From Beroe ovata (taxonomy: Eukaryota > Ctenophora > Nuda > Beroida > Beroidae): DNA of 12,710 nt. Below are positions 8,701 through 12,710 of this stretch, piece after piece. Position numbers and translations under genes: made by a program. The notes beneath the pieces were generated by a model. The model ran no database searches. It was not told where the DNA came from and saw only the letters and a list, made by a program, of their open reading frames with translations. The DNA lies in assembly GCA_946803715.1 (NCBI GenBank), contig CAMPET010000044.1:90176-102885 (forward strand). The letters run 5' to 3'. The first letter of the stretch is position 1, and every line of letters starts with the position of its first letter.

Positions 8701-8920
8701 ATGAGGGATTTGTTAGTTAAGGAATTCGAACTTATCTGTGGTTTTTGATAAATTCAATACTCAAGAGTGGAACTATGAAATTTATGATAAGTTATCTATC
8801 TGTTGATGACATGTTACAGGCTCACTTCTCGGCTGTCATGCCAGCGTATTACATGCGGGGCGGAATATCGGGTATGGTACAGTTCCCACAGGTTCTCGGA
8901 CAGACCAGCAAGAAGAACAG
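2674..8920 (+). CDS. RFC1: Replication factor C subunit 1, 17 exons, 3' end missing
   Basis: RFC1 is the large subunit of the nuclear clamp loader that opens PCNA and loads it at primer–template junctions. The 17 exons join in continuous phase to about 800 codons. Visible in order: N-terminal MDIRSFFG (PCNA-motif-like); basic then acidic stretch at residues 22–45; a second FFG motif (VDFFGQ); Ser/Lys-rich linker; BRCT domain at about 267–350 (binds 5'-phosphate duplex DNA in the human protein); IIGQQGDKSC before the ATPase core; Walker A GPPGVGKT at 485–492; Walker B LIMDEVDG at 548–555; sensor 1 in IPIICICNN (about 584); sensor 2 Arg about 643 in NNDIRQ; and the start of the collar domain. 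All catalytic residues are present. The terminal roughly 180–200 residues expected from vertebrate RFC1 are not in the window. The chosen ATG at 2674 has G at -3 and +4 and matches the family N-terminus. Confidence 0.95.
2820..2896 (+). CDS. RFC1: RFC1 exon 2
   Basis: 77 nt from acceptor gctattaag to donor gtaagt, ending in phase 2. It encodes a basic run KPSKKKR (a likely nuclear localisation signal) followed by the acidic SDSEDDD, the same order as in vertebrate RFC1. Confidence 0.85.
3096..3357 (+). CDS. RFC1: RFC1 exon 3
   Basis: 262 nt from acceptor ttgtttctag to donor gtgagt, phase 2 to phase 0. Low-complexity, charged linker containing VDFFGQ, equivalent to the vertebrate LDYFG motif, and an acidic DDEFSDEEMFED segment. 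Confidence 0.85.
3439..3570 (+). CDS. RFC1: RFC1 exon 4
   Basis: 132 nt from acceptor tgttgcag to donor gtattc, phase 0 at both ends. Encodes a Lys/Ser-rich linker. The donor is weak but is the only one that keeps the frame into exon 5 that I can see. Confidence 0.8.
3642..3905 (+). CDS. RFC1: RFC1 exon 5
   Basis: 264 nt from acceptor cttttctgtag to donor gtttgt, phase 0 at both ends. A Ser/Pro/Thr-rich linker leads into NREGPKNLGSKDIPE, the conserved lead-in to the RFC1 BRCT domain. Confidence 0.88.
4022..4162 (+). CDS. RFC1: RFC1 exon 6, first half of BRCT domain
   Basis: 141 nt, phase 0 at both ends, donor gtaagg. Encodes CLEGLTFVISGVLDSIERDE through YGGRVTAAVSKKTDYL. This is a clear BRCT N-terminal half, including the GG turn and the lysines near the phosphate-binding pocket. 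Confidence 0.93.
4330..4461 (+). CDS. RFC1: RFC1 exon 7, second half of BRCT domain
   Basis: 132 nt from acceptor cttatcag to donor gtacct, phase 0 at both ends. Encodes VKGEGCGEKKLEVAEKF and VDEDGLFDLIRSKPGKKS, matching the end of the RFC1 BRCT domain and the following PGKKSxY segment. Confidence 0.92.
4607..4770 (+). CDS. RFC1: RFC1 exon 8 (variable linker)
   Basis: 164 nt from acceptor atctcag, ending in phase 2 at donor gtgaat. Encodes a Lys/Glu/Ser-rich, poorly conserved linker. The 3' end is the least certain junction in the gene. Other donors (4743 gtaaat, or 4767 gcaagt) would need different acceptors. The chosen pair uses the best pyrimidine tract and standard GT–AG ends. Confidence 0.75.
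4903..4950. repeat. 22-bp direct repeat in RFC1 intron 8
   Basis: The same 22-base word beginning cattgacactag occurs at 4903–4924 and 4929–4950, a 26-bp period. This is a simple local duplication. Confidence 0.9.
5070..5202 (+). CDS. RFC1: RFC1 exon 9, start of the AAA+ region
   Basis: 133 nt from acceptor ctctgttctag to donor gtagaa, phase 2 to phase 0. Encodes PWTERYRPKRVKDIIGQQGD followed by KSCVNKLLRWLK, corresponding to the WVDKYKP…IIGQQGD block of RFC1. Confidence 0.85.
5277..5408 (+). CDS. RFC1: RFC1 exon 10, Walker A
   Basis: 132 nt from acceptor ttatttttgcag to donor gtggtg, phase 0 at both ends. Contains NWEKWNKPGT and the P-loop LLSGPPGVGKTTSATVC, with the ATP-binding Lys and Thr intact. 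From 5332 onward this exon is also present in the second copy. Confidence 0.95.
5541..5560. repeat. CG-alternating inverted repeat around AATT
   Basis: gcgcgcgc, then aatt, then cgcgcgcg. Each side is alternating purine–pyrimidine, so the block is both a potential cruciform and a potential Z-DNA former. It resembles the CG blocks of the foldback element at 1438–1962. The same block is at 9228–9247. Confidence 0.8.
5731..5803 (+). tRNA. tRNA-Ala(AGC): tRNA-Ala(AGC), intronic copy 1
   Basis: A 73-base intron-less cloverleaf. The acceptor stem GGGGAAC pairs with GTTCTCC and includes the G3·U70 wobble that identifies alanine tRNAs, with A73 as discriminator. The D arm is GCTC/GAGC. The anticodon stem CTCGC/GCGAG encloses loop TTAGCAT with AGC at 5764–5766. 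The T arm CCGGG/CCCGG encloses ATCGATG; A54 in place of T54 is, from memory, also found in insect tRNA-Ala. A T4 run at 5812–5815 is a likely Pol III stop. No CCA is encoded. All stems pair, so it appears functional. Confidence 0.96.
5812..5815 (+). terminator. Pol III terminator T-run after tRNA copy 1
   Basis: TTTT eight bases after the discriminator base. It is the minimal RNA polymerase III stop signal. Confidence 0.6.
6023..6095 (+). tRNA. tRNA-Ala(AGC): tRNA-Ala(AGC), intronic copy 2
   Basis: Identical over all 73 bases to the copy at 5731–5803, so the same stems, G3·U70 pair and AGC anticodon (6056–6058) are present. The 3' flank shares 18 bases (cttttgatttcatccctt) with the first copy, but the 5' flank is not obviously alike beyond atc. 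This suggests a local duplication of tRNA plus 3' flank. The T4 stop is at 6104–6107. Confidence 0.96.
6104..6107 (+). terminator. Pol III terminator T-run after tRNA copy 2
   Basis: TTTT nine bases after the tRNA 3' end, inside the 18-base flank shared with copy 1. Confidence 0.6.
6224..6341 (+). CDS. RFC1: RFC1 exon 11
   Basis: 118 nt, phase 0 to phase 1, donor G|gtatgg. Encodes ELGFSFVELNASDARSKKSI, the RFC-family VELNASDxRS box, then KEHVAEILNNHTIAG. Confidence 0.95.
6520..6658 (+). CDS. RFC1: RFC1 exon 12, Walker B and sensor 1
   Basis: 139 nt from acceptor gttgctag to donor AG|gttcct, phase 1 to phase 2. Encodes KHVLIMDEVDGMAGNEDRGG (Walker B DEVD) and IPIICICNNR (sensor 1 Asn). It differs from the second copy at three third-codon positions, all silent. 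Confidence 0.95.
6866..6963 (+). CDS. RFC1: RFC1 exon 13
   Basis: 98 nt from acceptor ccctctcag to donor G|gtaagt, phase 2 to phase 1. Encodes NHQKIRSLANYCFDLRFYKP and RLEQVKGAMMSI, the segment after sensor 1 in the AAA+ core. Four silent differences from the second copy. Confidence 0.94.
6964..7563 (+). other. RFC1 intron 13
   Basis: 600-bp AT-rich intron with donor gtaagt and acceptor cactgctcag. No gene or RNA recognised. The first part (to 7241) differs from the second copy by substitutions and two indels; from 7242 on the copies look identical. Confidence 0.85.
7564..7697 (+). CDS. RFC1: RFC1 exon 14, sensor 2 region
   Basis: 134 nt, phase 1 to phase 0, donor GAG|gtgaag. Encodes AFKEGLKIPPPAMQKIIEGA followed by NNDIRQILNHMCMW. 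The Arg of NDIRQ is the sensor 2 position in clamp-loader subunits. Confidence 0.95.
7862..7993 (+). CDS. RFC1: RFC1 exon 15
   Basis: 132 nt from acceptor tatgacag to donor gtacag, phase 0 at both ends. Encodes RARKDMHLGVFDIPRLLFSG, then GEE and YSDLFFQ, aligning with the RFC1 block KKDIxxGPFDVxRKVFAxGEE…KSDLFF. Confidence 0.93.
7994..8454 (+). other. RFC1 intron 15
   Basis: 461-bp intron. The 5' third is a tandem repeat (8007–8168). The rest is unremarkable until a strong pyrimidine tract (ctctctttctctctctcctcag) before exon 16. Confidence 0.85.
8007..8168. repeat. Minisatellite of ctgttacaga units near donor of intron 15
   Basis: About four 31-bp higher-order units, each built of two 10-base ctgttacaga words and an 11-base ccttttacaaa word, with a few substitutions. 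The word tgttacag occurs seven times and equals the actual acceptor of exon 17. Two overlapping open frames of 105–113 codons across this repeat are artefacts. Confidence 0.92.
8455..8634 (+). CDS. RFC1: RFC1 exon 16
   Basis: 180 nt, phase 0 at both ends, donor CAG|gtgatg. Encodes DYQLSPLFVHENYALSTP, a Ser/Ala segment with SLAALSNAADSICYGDYV, and MQNWSLLPTQ. This matches the RFC1 collar segment DYSIAPLFVQENY…AADSICDGDxV…QNWSLLP. Confidence 0.95.
8635..8712. repeat. Degenerate gtgatgag tandem repeat at donor of intron 16
   Basis: The donor itself (gtgatgag) is the first of several copies of g-gtgatga-gagt words. It continues for about 75 bases before ordinary AT-rich intron. Confidence 0.75.
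8820..8920 (+). CDS. RFC1: RFC1 exon 17, last exon in window
   Basis: 101 nt from acceptor gacatgttacag to donor AG|gtgagg, phase 0 to phase 2. Encodes AHFSAVMPAYYMRGGISGMV then QFPQVLGQTSKKNR, matching the RFC1 region around LMRGYMTQFPxFPSWLGxxS. The downstream exons are absent because the sequence jumps back to exon 10. Confidence 0.93.
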
Positions 8921-9017
8921 GTGAGGACTGAGGGGTGAGTTGTGAGGGGTTAGGGGTGAGTTGTGAGTAGTGACTGGTGAGTTGTGAGGGGTTAGGGGTG
9001 AGTTGTGGGGGGGGGGG
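8921..9017. repeat. G-rich minisatellite and G11 run at donor of intron 17
   Basis: The donor gtgagg is followed by degenerate copies of a ggggttaggggtgagttgtga unit and then 11 consecutive G (9007–9017). Four G-runs of four or more in the last 30 bases could form a G-quadruplex. The sequence breaks here in both copies. Confidence 0.88.
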
Positions 9018-9018
9018 N
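9018..9018. other. Single ambiguous base (N) at the junction of the two copies
   Basis: The only non-ACGT base in the window lies exactly between the G-run that ends copy A and the mid-exon start of copy B. This marks a join between contigs rather than sequenced DNA. Confidence 0.95.
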
Positions 9019-9095
9019 GTTGTCACCTCAAAGCTGCACTTCTCTCTGGTCCTCCTGGAGTTGGAAAAACAACCTCTGCCACTGTGTGCTCAAAG
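9019..9095 (+). CDS. RFC1: RFC1 exon 10, second copy, truncated at 5' end
   Basis: Carries CHLKAALLSGPPGVGKTTSA onward, including Walker A, but lacks the first 55 nt and the acceptor site. Confidence 0.85.
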
Positions 9096-9417
9096 GTGGT
9101 GACCACATTTCTCGTGTGCCACAGTAAAGTGCAGCGCACAGGAATTGTGACATTTTCTAATCGGTACCAGCACCGTAGCACATGTTTTTAGCTTTGATGG
9201 AACGCGCCAGGCCAGAATAATGATGATGCGCGCGCAATTCGCGCGCGTTTCCTGATTTTATTTAAAAAAGCGGCAAAATTGTTGGTGTGATCATCATCAT
9301 CAAAAGATGGATGATCCTTATTCTCAATCCATTCTCAATCCATAACCTCTATGGAAGCTTCAACATAATAGCAGCCGTGCAACAGATTTCGCTGTTAGCA
9401 AATACGAAGTTGATATC

Positions 9418-9490
9418 GGGGAACTAGCTCAGATGGTAGAGCGCTCGCTTAGCATGCGAGAGGTACCGGGATCGATGCCCGGGTTCTCCA
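9418..9490 (+). tRNA. tRNA-Ala(AGC): tRNA-Ala(AGC), duplicate of 5731–5803
   Basis: Identical 73-base sequence at the offset of 3687. Intact as a tRNA gene, but probably the allelic copy of the first. Confidence 0.93.
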
Positions 9491-9709
9491 GGAATTTCTT
9501 TTGATTTCATCCCTTTCCTCATTTTCAAGCACATAAAGTTGCAGTTCATTTATTTTGACCATCAATGTAGTATTCTCTACTATACCTAGTTAGCTTTGTC
9601 AACAGAGTAAACCAATACCAAAAGCCGATTGAATTTCATCGATGTTCTCAATTTTTCGCAACAAATACCAAAAATGAAACTCGTCGAAAATGAAATATCC
9701 ACGTCCATC

Positions 9710-9782
9710 GGGGAACTAGCTCAGATGGTAGAGCGCTCGCTTAGCATGCGAGAGGTACCGGGATCGATGCCCGGGTTCTCCA
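9710..9782 (+). tRNA. tRNA-Ala(AGC): tRNA-Ala(AGC), duplicate of 6023–6095
   Basis: Identical 73-base sequence at the same offset, with the same T4 stop in its 3' flank. Probably the allelic copy. Confidence 0.93.
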
Positions 9783-9910
9783 GCAGTAACTTTTGATTTC
9801 ATCCCTTAGCAGAGTCTTTTTACGGTGGCACCCTCCAACGGAGTGCCAAATTTCGGATATAAATTAGAATAACCTCTAACCATAACTCTCTCTAACCATA
9901 ACCCTCCCAG

Positions 9911-10028
9911 GAGTTGGGATTTTCGTTTGTTGAGTTGAATGCAAGTGATGCGAGGAGCAAGAAGTCGATAAAGGAGCACGTCGCTGAAATCCTCAATAAC
10001 CACACGATTGCTGGTCTCACTCAACAAG
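9911..10028 (+). CDS. RFC1: RFC1 exon 11, second copy
   Basis: Identical to 6224–6341, encoding the VELNASD box; splice sites intact. Confidence 0.88.
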
Positions 10029-10206
10029 GTATGGCGGATCAACTGTTTTTTCCTCAGCTCTGTCAAAAAAAGAATATTCTCGTTTTTAGCGGTGGTTTTT
10101 GATGCGGTAGTACGATGCGTGGAGATCAAAGCTACCTATTTTCTAAAAGGTGTTTCTGTACTAGCGTAATCAGTATACATATAAGTAGTAGGTCACGTGT
10201 TGCTAG

Positions 10207-10345
10207 GAGCTAAGGGGGACAAGCACGTGCTAATCATGGACGAGGTGGACGGAATGGCGGGGAATGAGGACAGGGGAGGAGTTGCTGAACTGATACAACT
10301 CATCAAAACAACTCGTATACCCATCATCTGCATTTGCAATAACAG
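10207..10345 (+). CDS. RFC1: RFC1 exon 12, second copy
   Basis: Same protein as 6520–6658 (Walker B, sensor 1) with three silent changes: GCG/GCT, AAG/AAA and TGT/TGC. Unlike copy A, the following intron has no stop in frame (see findings). Confidence 0.88.
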
Positions 10346-10552
10346 GTTCCTCATAATAGAAAACAGGTTGATCGAGGTCAGACAAGTTCTGTCCATATTG
10401 GCAGTTAGCCAATGGCAAAGTTCGCTACATCTCCATTATACCCATCCGTGCCCGTTCTGTAAGCAACCTGCTGGCCGACTTGTGGTGTCAAGATTCGATC
10501 TTGATTGCCGATTAAAATCCGGAGTCCGTTATTATTCTTACTTCCCTCTCAG

Positions 10553-10650
10553 AAATCATCAGAAGATTCGAAGTCTCGCTAACTACTGTTTCGATCTCCG
10601 ATTTTACAAGCCAAGACTTGAACAAGTGAAGGGAGCCATGATGAGTATTG
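10553..10650 (+). CDS. RFC1: RFC1 exon 13, second copy
   Basis: Same protein as 6866–6963 with four silent changes: CGG/CGA, GAC/GAT, CCG/CCA and GGG/GGA. Splice sites intact. Confidence 0.88.
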
Positions 10651-11256
10651 GTAAGTTGGTACTATACACCACTCTGGTCATGTCATTCTGATTTGCCAGT
10701 GATAGTACCAGATTGGCACGCTAGCTACACTGCGGTTTGCTTCATAATTGAGTTTTGCTAAGTTTTTGAGTTTTTGCTTAAAAGAAGCCGTTATCTGACA
10801 AACAGTGGAAAGGAACCTCAACTTTCCGATGAATGGGACGTGTTCCTAGAAACTTCATTTCTTAACATTTTCGCCGAAATTAAATAAACAAGTTTAATGA
10901 GCGCTTCACTTTCATCTGTGTTCATTAGTCACCCTGATAAGCTGTTTCTTTGCTAAAGAATATAACTTTCTCCGAAGTACCCCAGTATAACCATCATATA
11001 TCATGGGCATTCCATTTCATCTAGGTCATGTTTTCTTGGAAATTCAGTCAATGATTGTCATAGAACGCAGTTGTGACACAAACTATTCATAATTGTGTAC
11101 AGAAAGCTGGTGTTTTTTCTCAGATAAACCCCCTCCAGCAATAAGACATTGTTTAGAAAATCACAGTTCACACGTATGACGTAGGGCCTCGTTATGAGCC
11201 AAATTTCGCCAAGGCGTGATTTATTGCCATGGTCCCTAAATTTGCACACTGCTCAG

Positions 11257-11390
11257 CGTTCAAAGAGGGGCTCAAGATACCACCGCCTGCCATGCAGAAG
11301 ATAATAGAAGGAGCGAATAACGACATCAGGCAGATATTGAATCACATGTGCATGTGGAGTGCGGGAAATAGAACTGTCACATTTGAAGAG
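11257..11390 (+). CDS. RFC1: RFC1 exon 14, second copy
   Basis: Identical to 7564–7697, encoding the sensor 2 segment. Confidence 0.88.
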
Positions 11391-11554
11391 GTGAAGAGAG
11401 CAAATTTCAAAAAGTCGCATTGGCCTTCTCCATAGTTCTTCCGTTTACCTCGAATTTATTTATCGTTCAATAGTGGCATCAACTTTCGAAACTGTGCTAA
11501 TGTTCGTGGCAACAGTACCGCAGAGACCTATGTGTAATGAAACTACTATGACAG

Positions 11555-11686
11555 GCTGCGATGGAGGCAGACAGAGCACGGAAAGACATGCATCTCGGTG
11601 TGTTTGACATTCCCCGGCTCCTGTTCTCGGGAGGGGAGGAAACTCGGCGATACACGTACGCTGATTACTCTGACCTCTTCTTCCAG
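11555..11686 (+). CDS. RFC1: RFC1 exon 15, second copy
   Basis: Identical to 7862–7993. Confidence 0.88.
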
Positions 11687-11699
11687 GTACAGCAGCACT

Positions 11700-11861
11700 C
11701 GTTACATAAACTGTTACAAACCTGTTACAGACTGTTACAGACCTTTTACAAACTGTTACAGACTGTTACAGACCTTTTACAAACTGTTACAGACTGTTAC
11801 ACACCTTTTACAAACTGTTACAGACTGTTACAGACCTTTTACAAACTGTTACAAATTGTTA
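11700..11861. repeat. ctgttacaga minisatellite, second copy
   Basis: Same repeat number and the same substitutions as 8007–8168. Independent tandem duplicates would be expected to drift in such a repeat, so this identity favours a shared underlying read set. Confidence 0.9.
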
Positions 11862-12147
11862 GTGATACGAACCTTTATAGTGCCCTTATCCTCGAGTATT
11901 AGTCGCAGAATCTGAACCATTAGTTATGAGTGTCCGAAAATATTTCACATTCGCGAACTCATATGTATATCGATAGTTAGGTGAGTGCATCCTGAATTAT
12001 AGGTCTTCAAGCAATGGTGATCCCTTGAGACTCACATGAACGCATTTTCATACACTTACAAACCCTCTCACTGGTCCTCTTAGCAAGTTTTATACTCGAA
12101 TGTGGTTCCCCTGACGGATACTCACCTCTCTTTCTCTCTCTCCTCAG

Positions 12148-12327
12148 GATTACCAGTTATCACCTCTCTTTGTCCACGAGAACTACGCTCTTAGCACGCC
12201 AATGGGTGCACCGCGGAACAGTTACAAGTCGCTAGCTGCGCTGTCCAATGCTGCTGATAGTATCTGCTATGGGGACTATGTAAACAGCGAGATACAGATG
12301 CAGAACTGGTCACTGCTACCCACACAG
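12148..12327 (+). CDS. RFC1: RFC1 exon 16, second copy
   Basis: Identical to 8455–8634. Confidence 0.88.
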
Positions 12328-12512
12328 GTGATGAGTTCAAATTGTATGAGTTGAGTGATGAGAGTTGGTGATGACTGGTGATGAGAGTCGGTGATGAGGG
12401 ATTTGTTAGTTAAGGAATTCGAACTTATCTGTGGTTTTTGATAAATTCAATACTCAAGAGTGGAACTATGAAATTTATGATAAGTTATCTATCTGTTGAT
12501 GACATGTTACAG

Positions 12513-12613
12513 GCTCACTTCTCGGCTGTCATGCCAGCGTATTACATGCGGGGCGGAATATCGGGTATGGTACAGTTCCCACAGGTTCTCGGACAGACCA
12601 GCAAGAAGAACAG
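12513..12613 (+). CDS. RFC1: RFC1 exon 17, second copy
   Basis: Identical to 8820–8920, with donor gtgagg. The remaining exons of RFC1 would have to lie beyond the window. Confidence 0.88.
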
Positions 12614-12710
12614 GTGAGGACTGAGGGGTGAGTTGTGAGGGGTTAGGGGTGAGTTGTGAGTAGTGACTGGTGAGTTGTGAGGGGTTAGGGGTGAGTTGTG
12701 GGGGGGGGGG
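12614..12710. repeat. G-rich minisatellite and G11 run, second copy
   Basis: Same array as 8921–9017. The window stops at the last G of the run, the same base at which copy A stops before the N. Confidence 0.88.

Larger units (their letters stand above)
5332..9017. repeat. Copy A of a 3.7-kb direct duplication
   Basis: This block matches 9019–12710 in the same orientation. The offset is 3687 up to about 6980 and 3693 afterwards, from a small insertion and a single-base deletion in intron 13. It starts at the second base of a Gly codon in exon 10 and ends in 11 G. By eye, differences are confined to 6471–7241. It probably represents one haplotype path of an assembly bubble. Confidence 0.97.
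9019..12710. repeat. Copy B of the 3.7-kb direct duplication
   Basis: Repeats 5332–9017 with the same exons, tRNA genes and minisatellites and ends in the same G11 run. It starts inside exon 10 with no intron or acceptor before it, so that first exon cannot be spliced as given. It differs from copy A only in 10158–10934 as far as I can see. It is most likely the alternative haplotype of the same locus, not a second gene. Confidence 0.97.

Noticed and set aside
8940-9000. Telomere-like ttagggg words
   Set aside because: They occur only as part of a longer degenerate intronic repeat with other words between them; no regular telomeric array is present.
5332-12710. A novel RFC1 with two AAA+ cores from tandem exon duplication
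   Set aside because: Splice phases do not join exon 17 to the next complete exon, the second block starts mid-exon after an N, and both blocks share an identical break point; an assembly explanation is simpler.

Overview
The window is eukaryotic nuclear DNA, most likely from an invertebrate animal. It has short spliced exons with GT–AG introns, dinucleotide microsatellites, hairpin-type mobile-element remnants, and tRNA-Ala(AGC) genes with the eukaryotic G3·U70 pair. I cannot name the lineage from sequence alone. I found no bacterial operon, CRISPR array or viral gene.

The main gene is RFC1, the large subunit of replication factor C (the PCNA clamp loader), on the + strand. Seventeen exons from 2674 to 8920 join in a continuous reading phase into about 800 codons. 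They cover the N-terminal FFG motif and basic/acidic tail, the BRCT domain (exons 6–7), the AAA+ core (Walker A in exon 10, Walker B and sensor 1 in exon 12, sensor 2 Arg in exon 14) and the start of the C-terminal collar domain. The last part of the gene (roughly 180–200 residues by comparison with the about 1,150-residue vertebrate protein) is not in the window.

Layout: 1–151 is a CA-rich microsatellite. 163–285 and 709–736 look like two exons of an unrecognised gene on the - strand, head-to-head with RFC1. 737–2673 is intergenic and holds a GC-alternating foldback element (about 1438–1962), a 53-bp-arm hairpin (2121–2242), a TG microsatellite and possible RFC1 promoter elements. 2674–8920 is RFC1. 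Intron 10 carries two identical, apparently intact tRNA-Ala(AGC) genes. Introns 15, 16 and 17 each open with a short tandem repeat close to the splice donor.

The dominant structural oddity is that 5332–9017 is repeated in direct orientation as 9019–12710, separated by a single N at 9018. The second copy starts in the middle of exon 10, with no acceptor site, and both copies end in the same run of 11 G. The copies appear identical except in a patch (6471–7241 versus 10158–10934). There, all seven exon differences are synonymous. The simplest reading is that two haplotype paths through an assembly bubble were both written out and joined by an N, not a real tandem gene. The duplicated exons and tRNAs should not be counted as extra genes without long-read proof.
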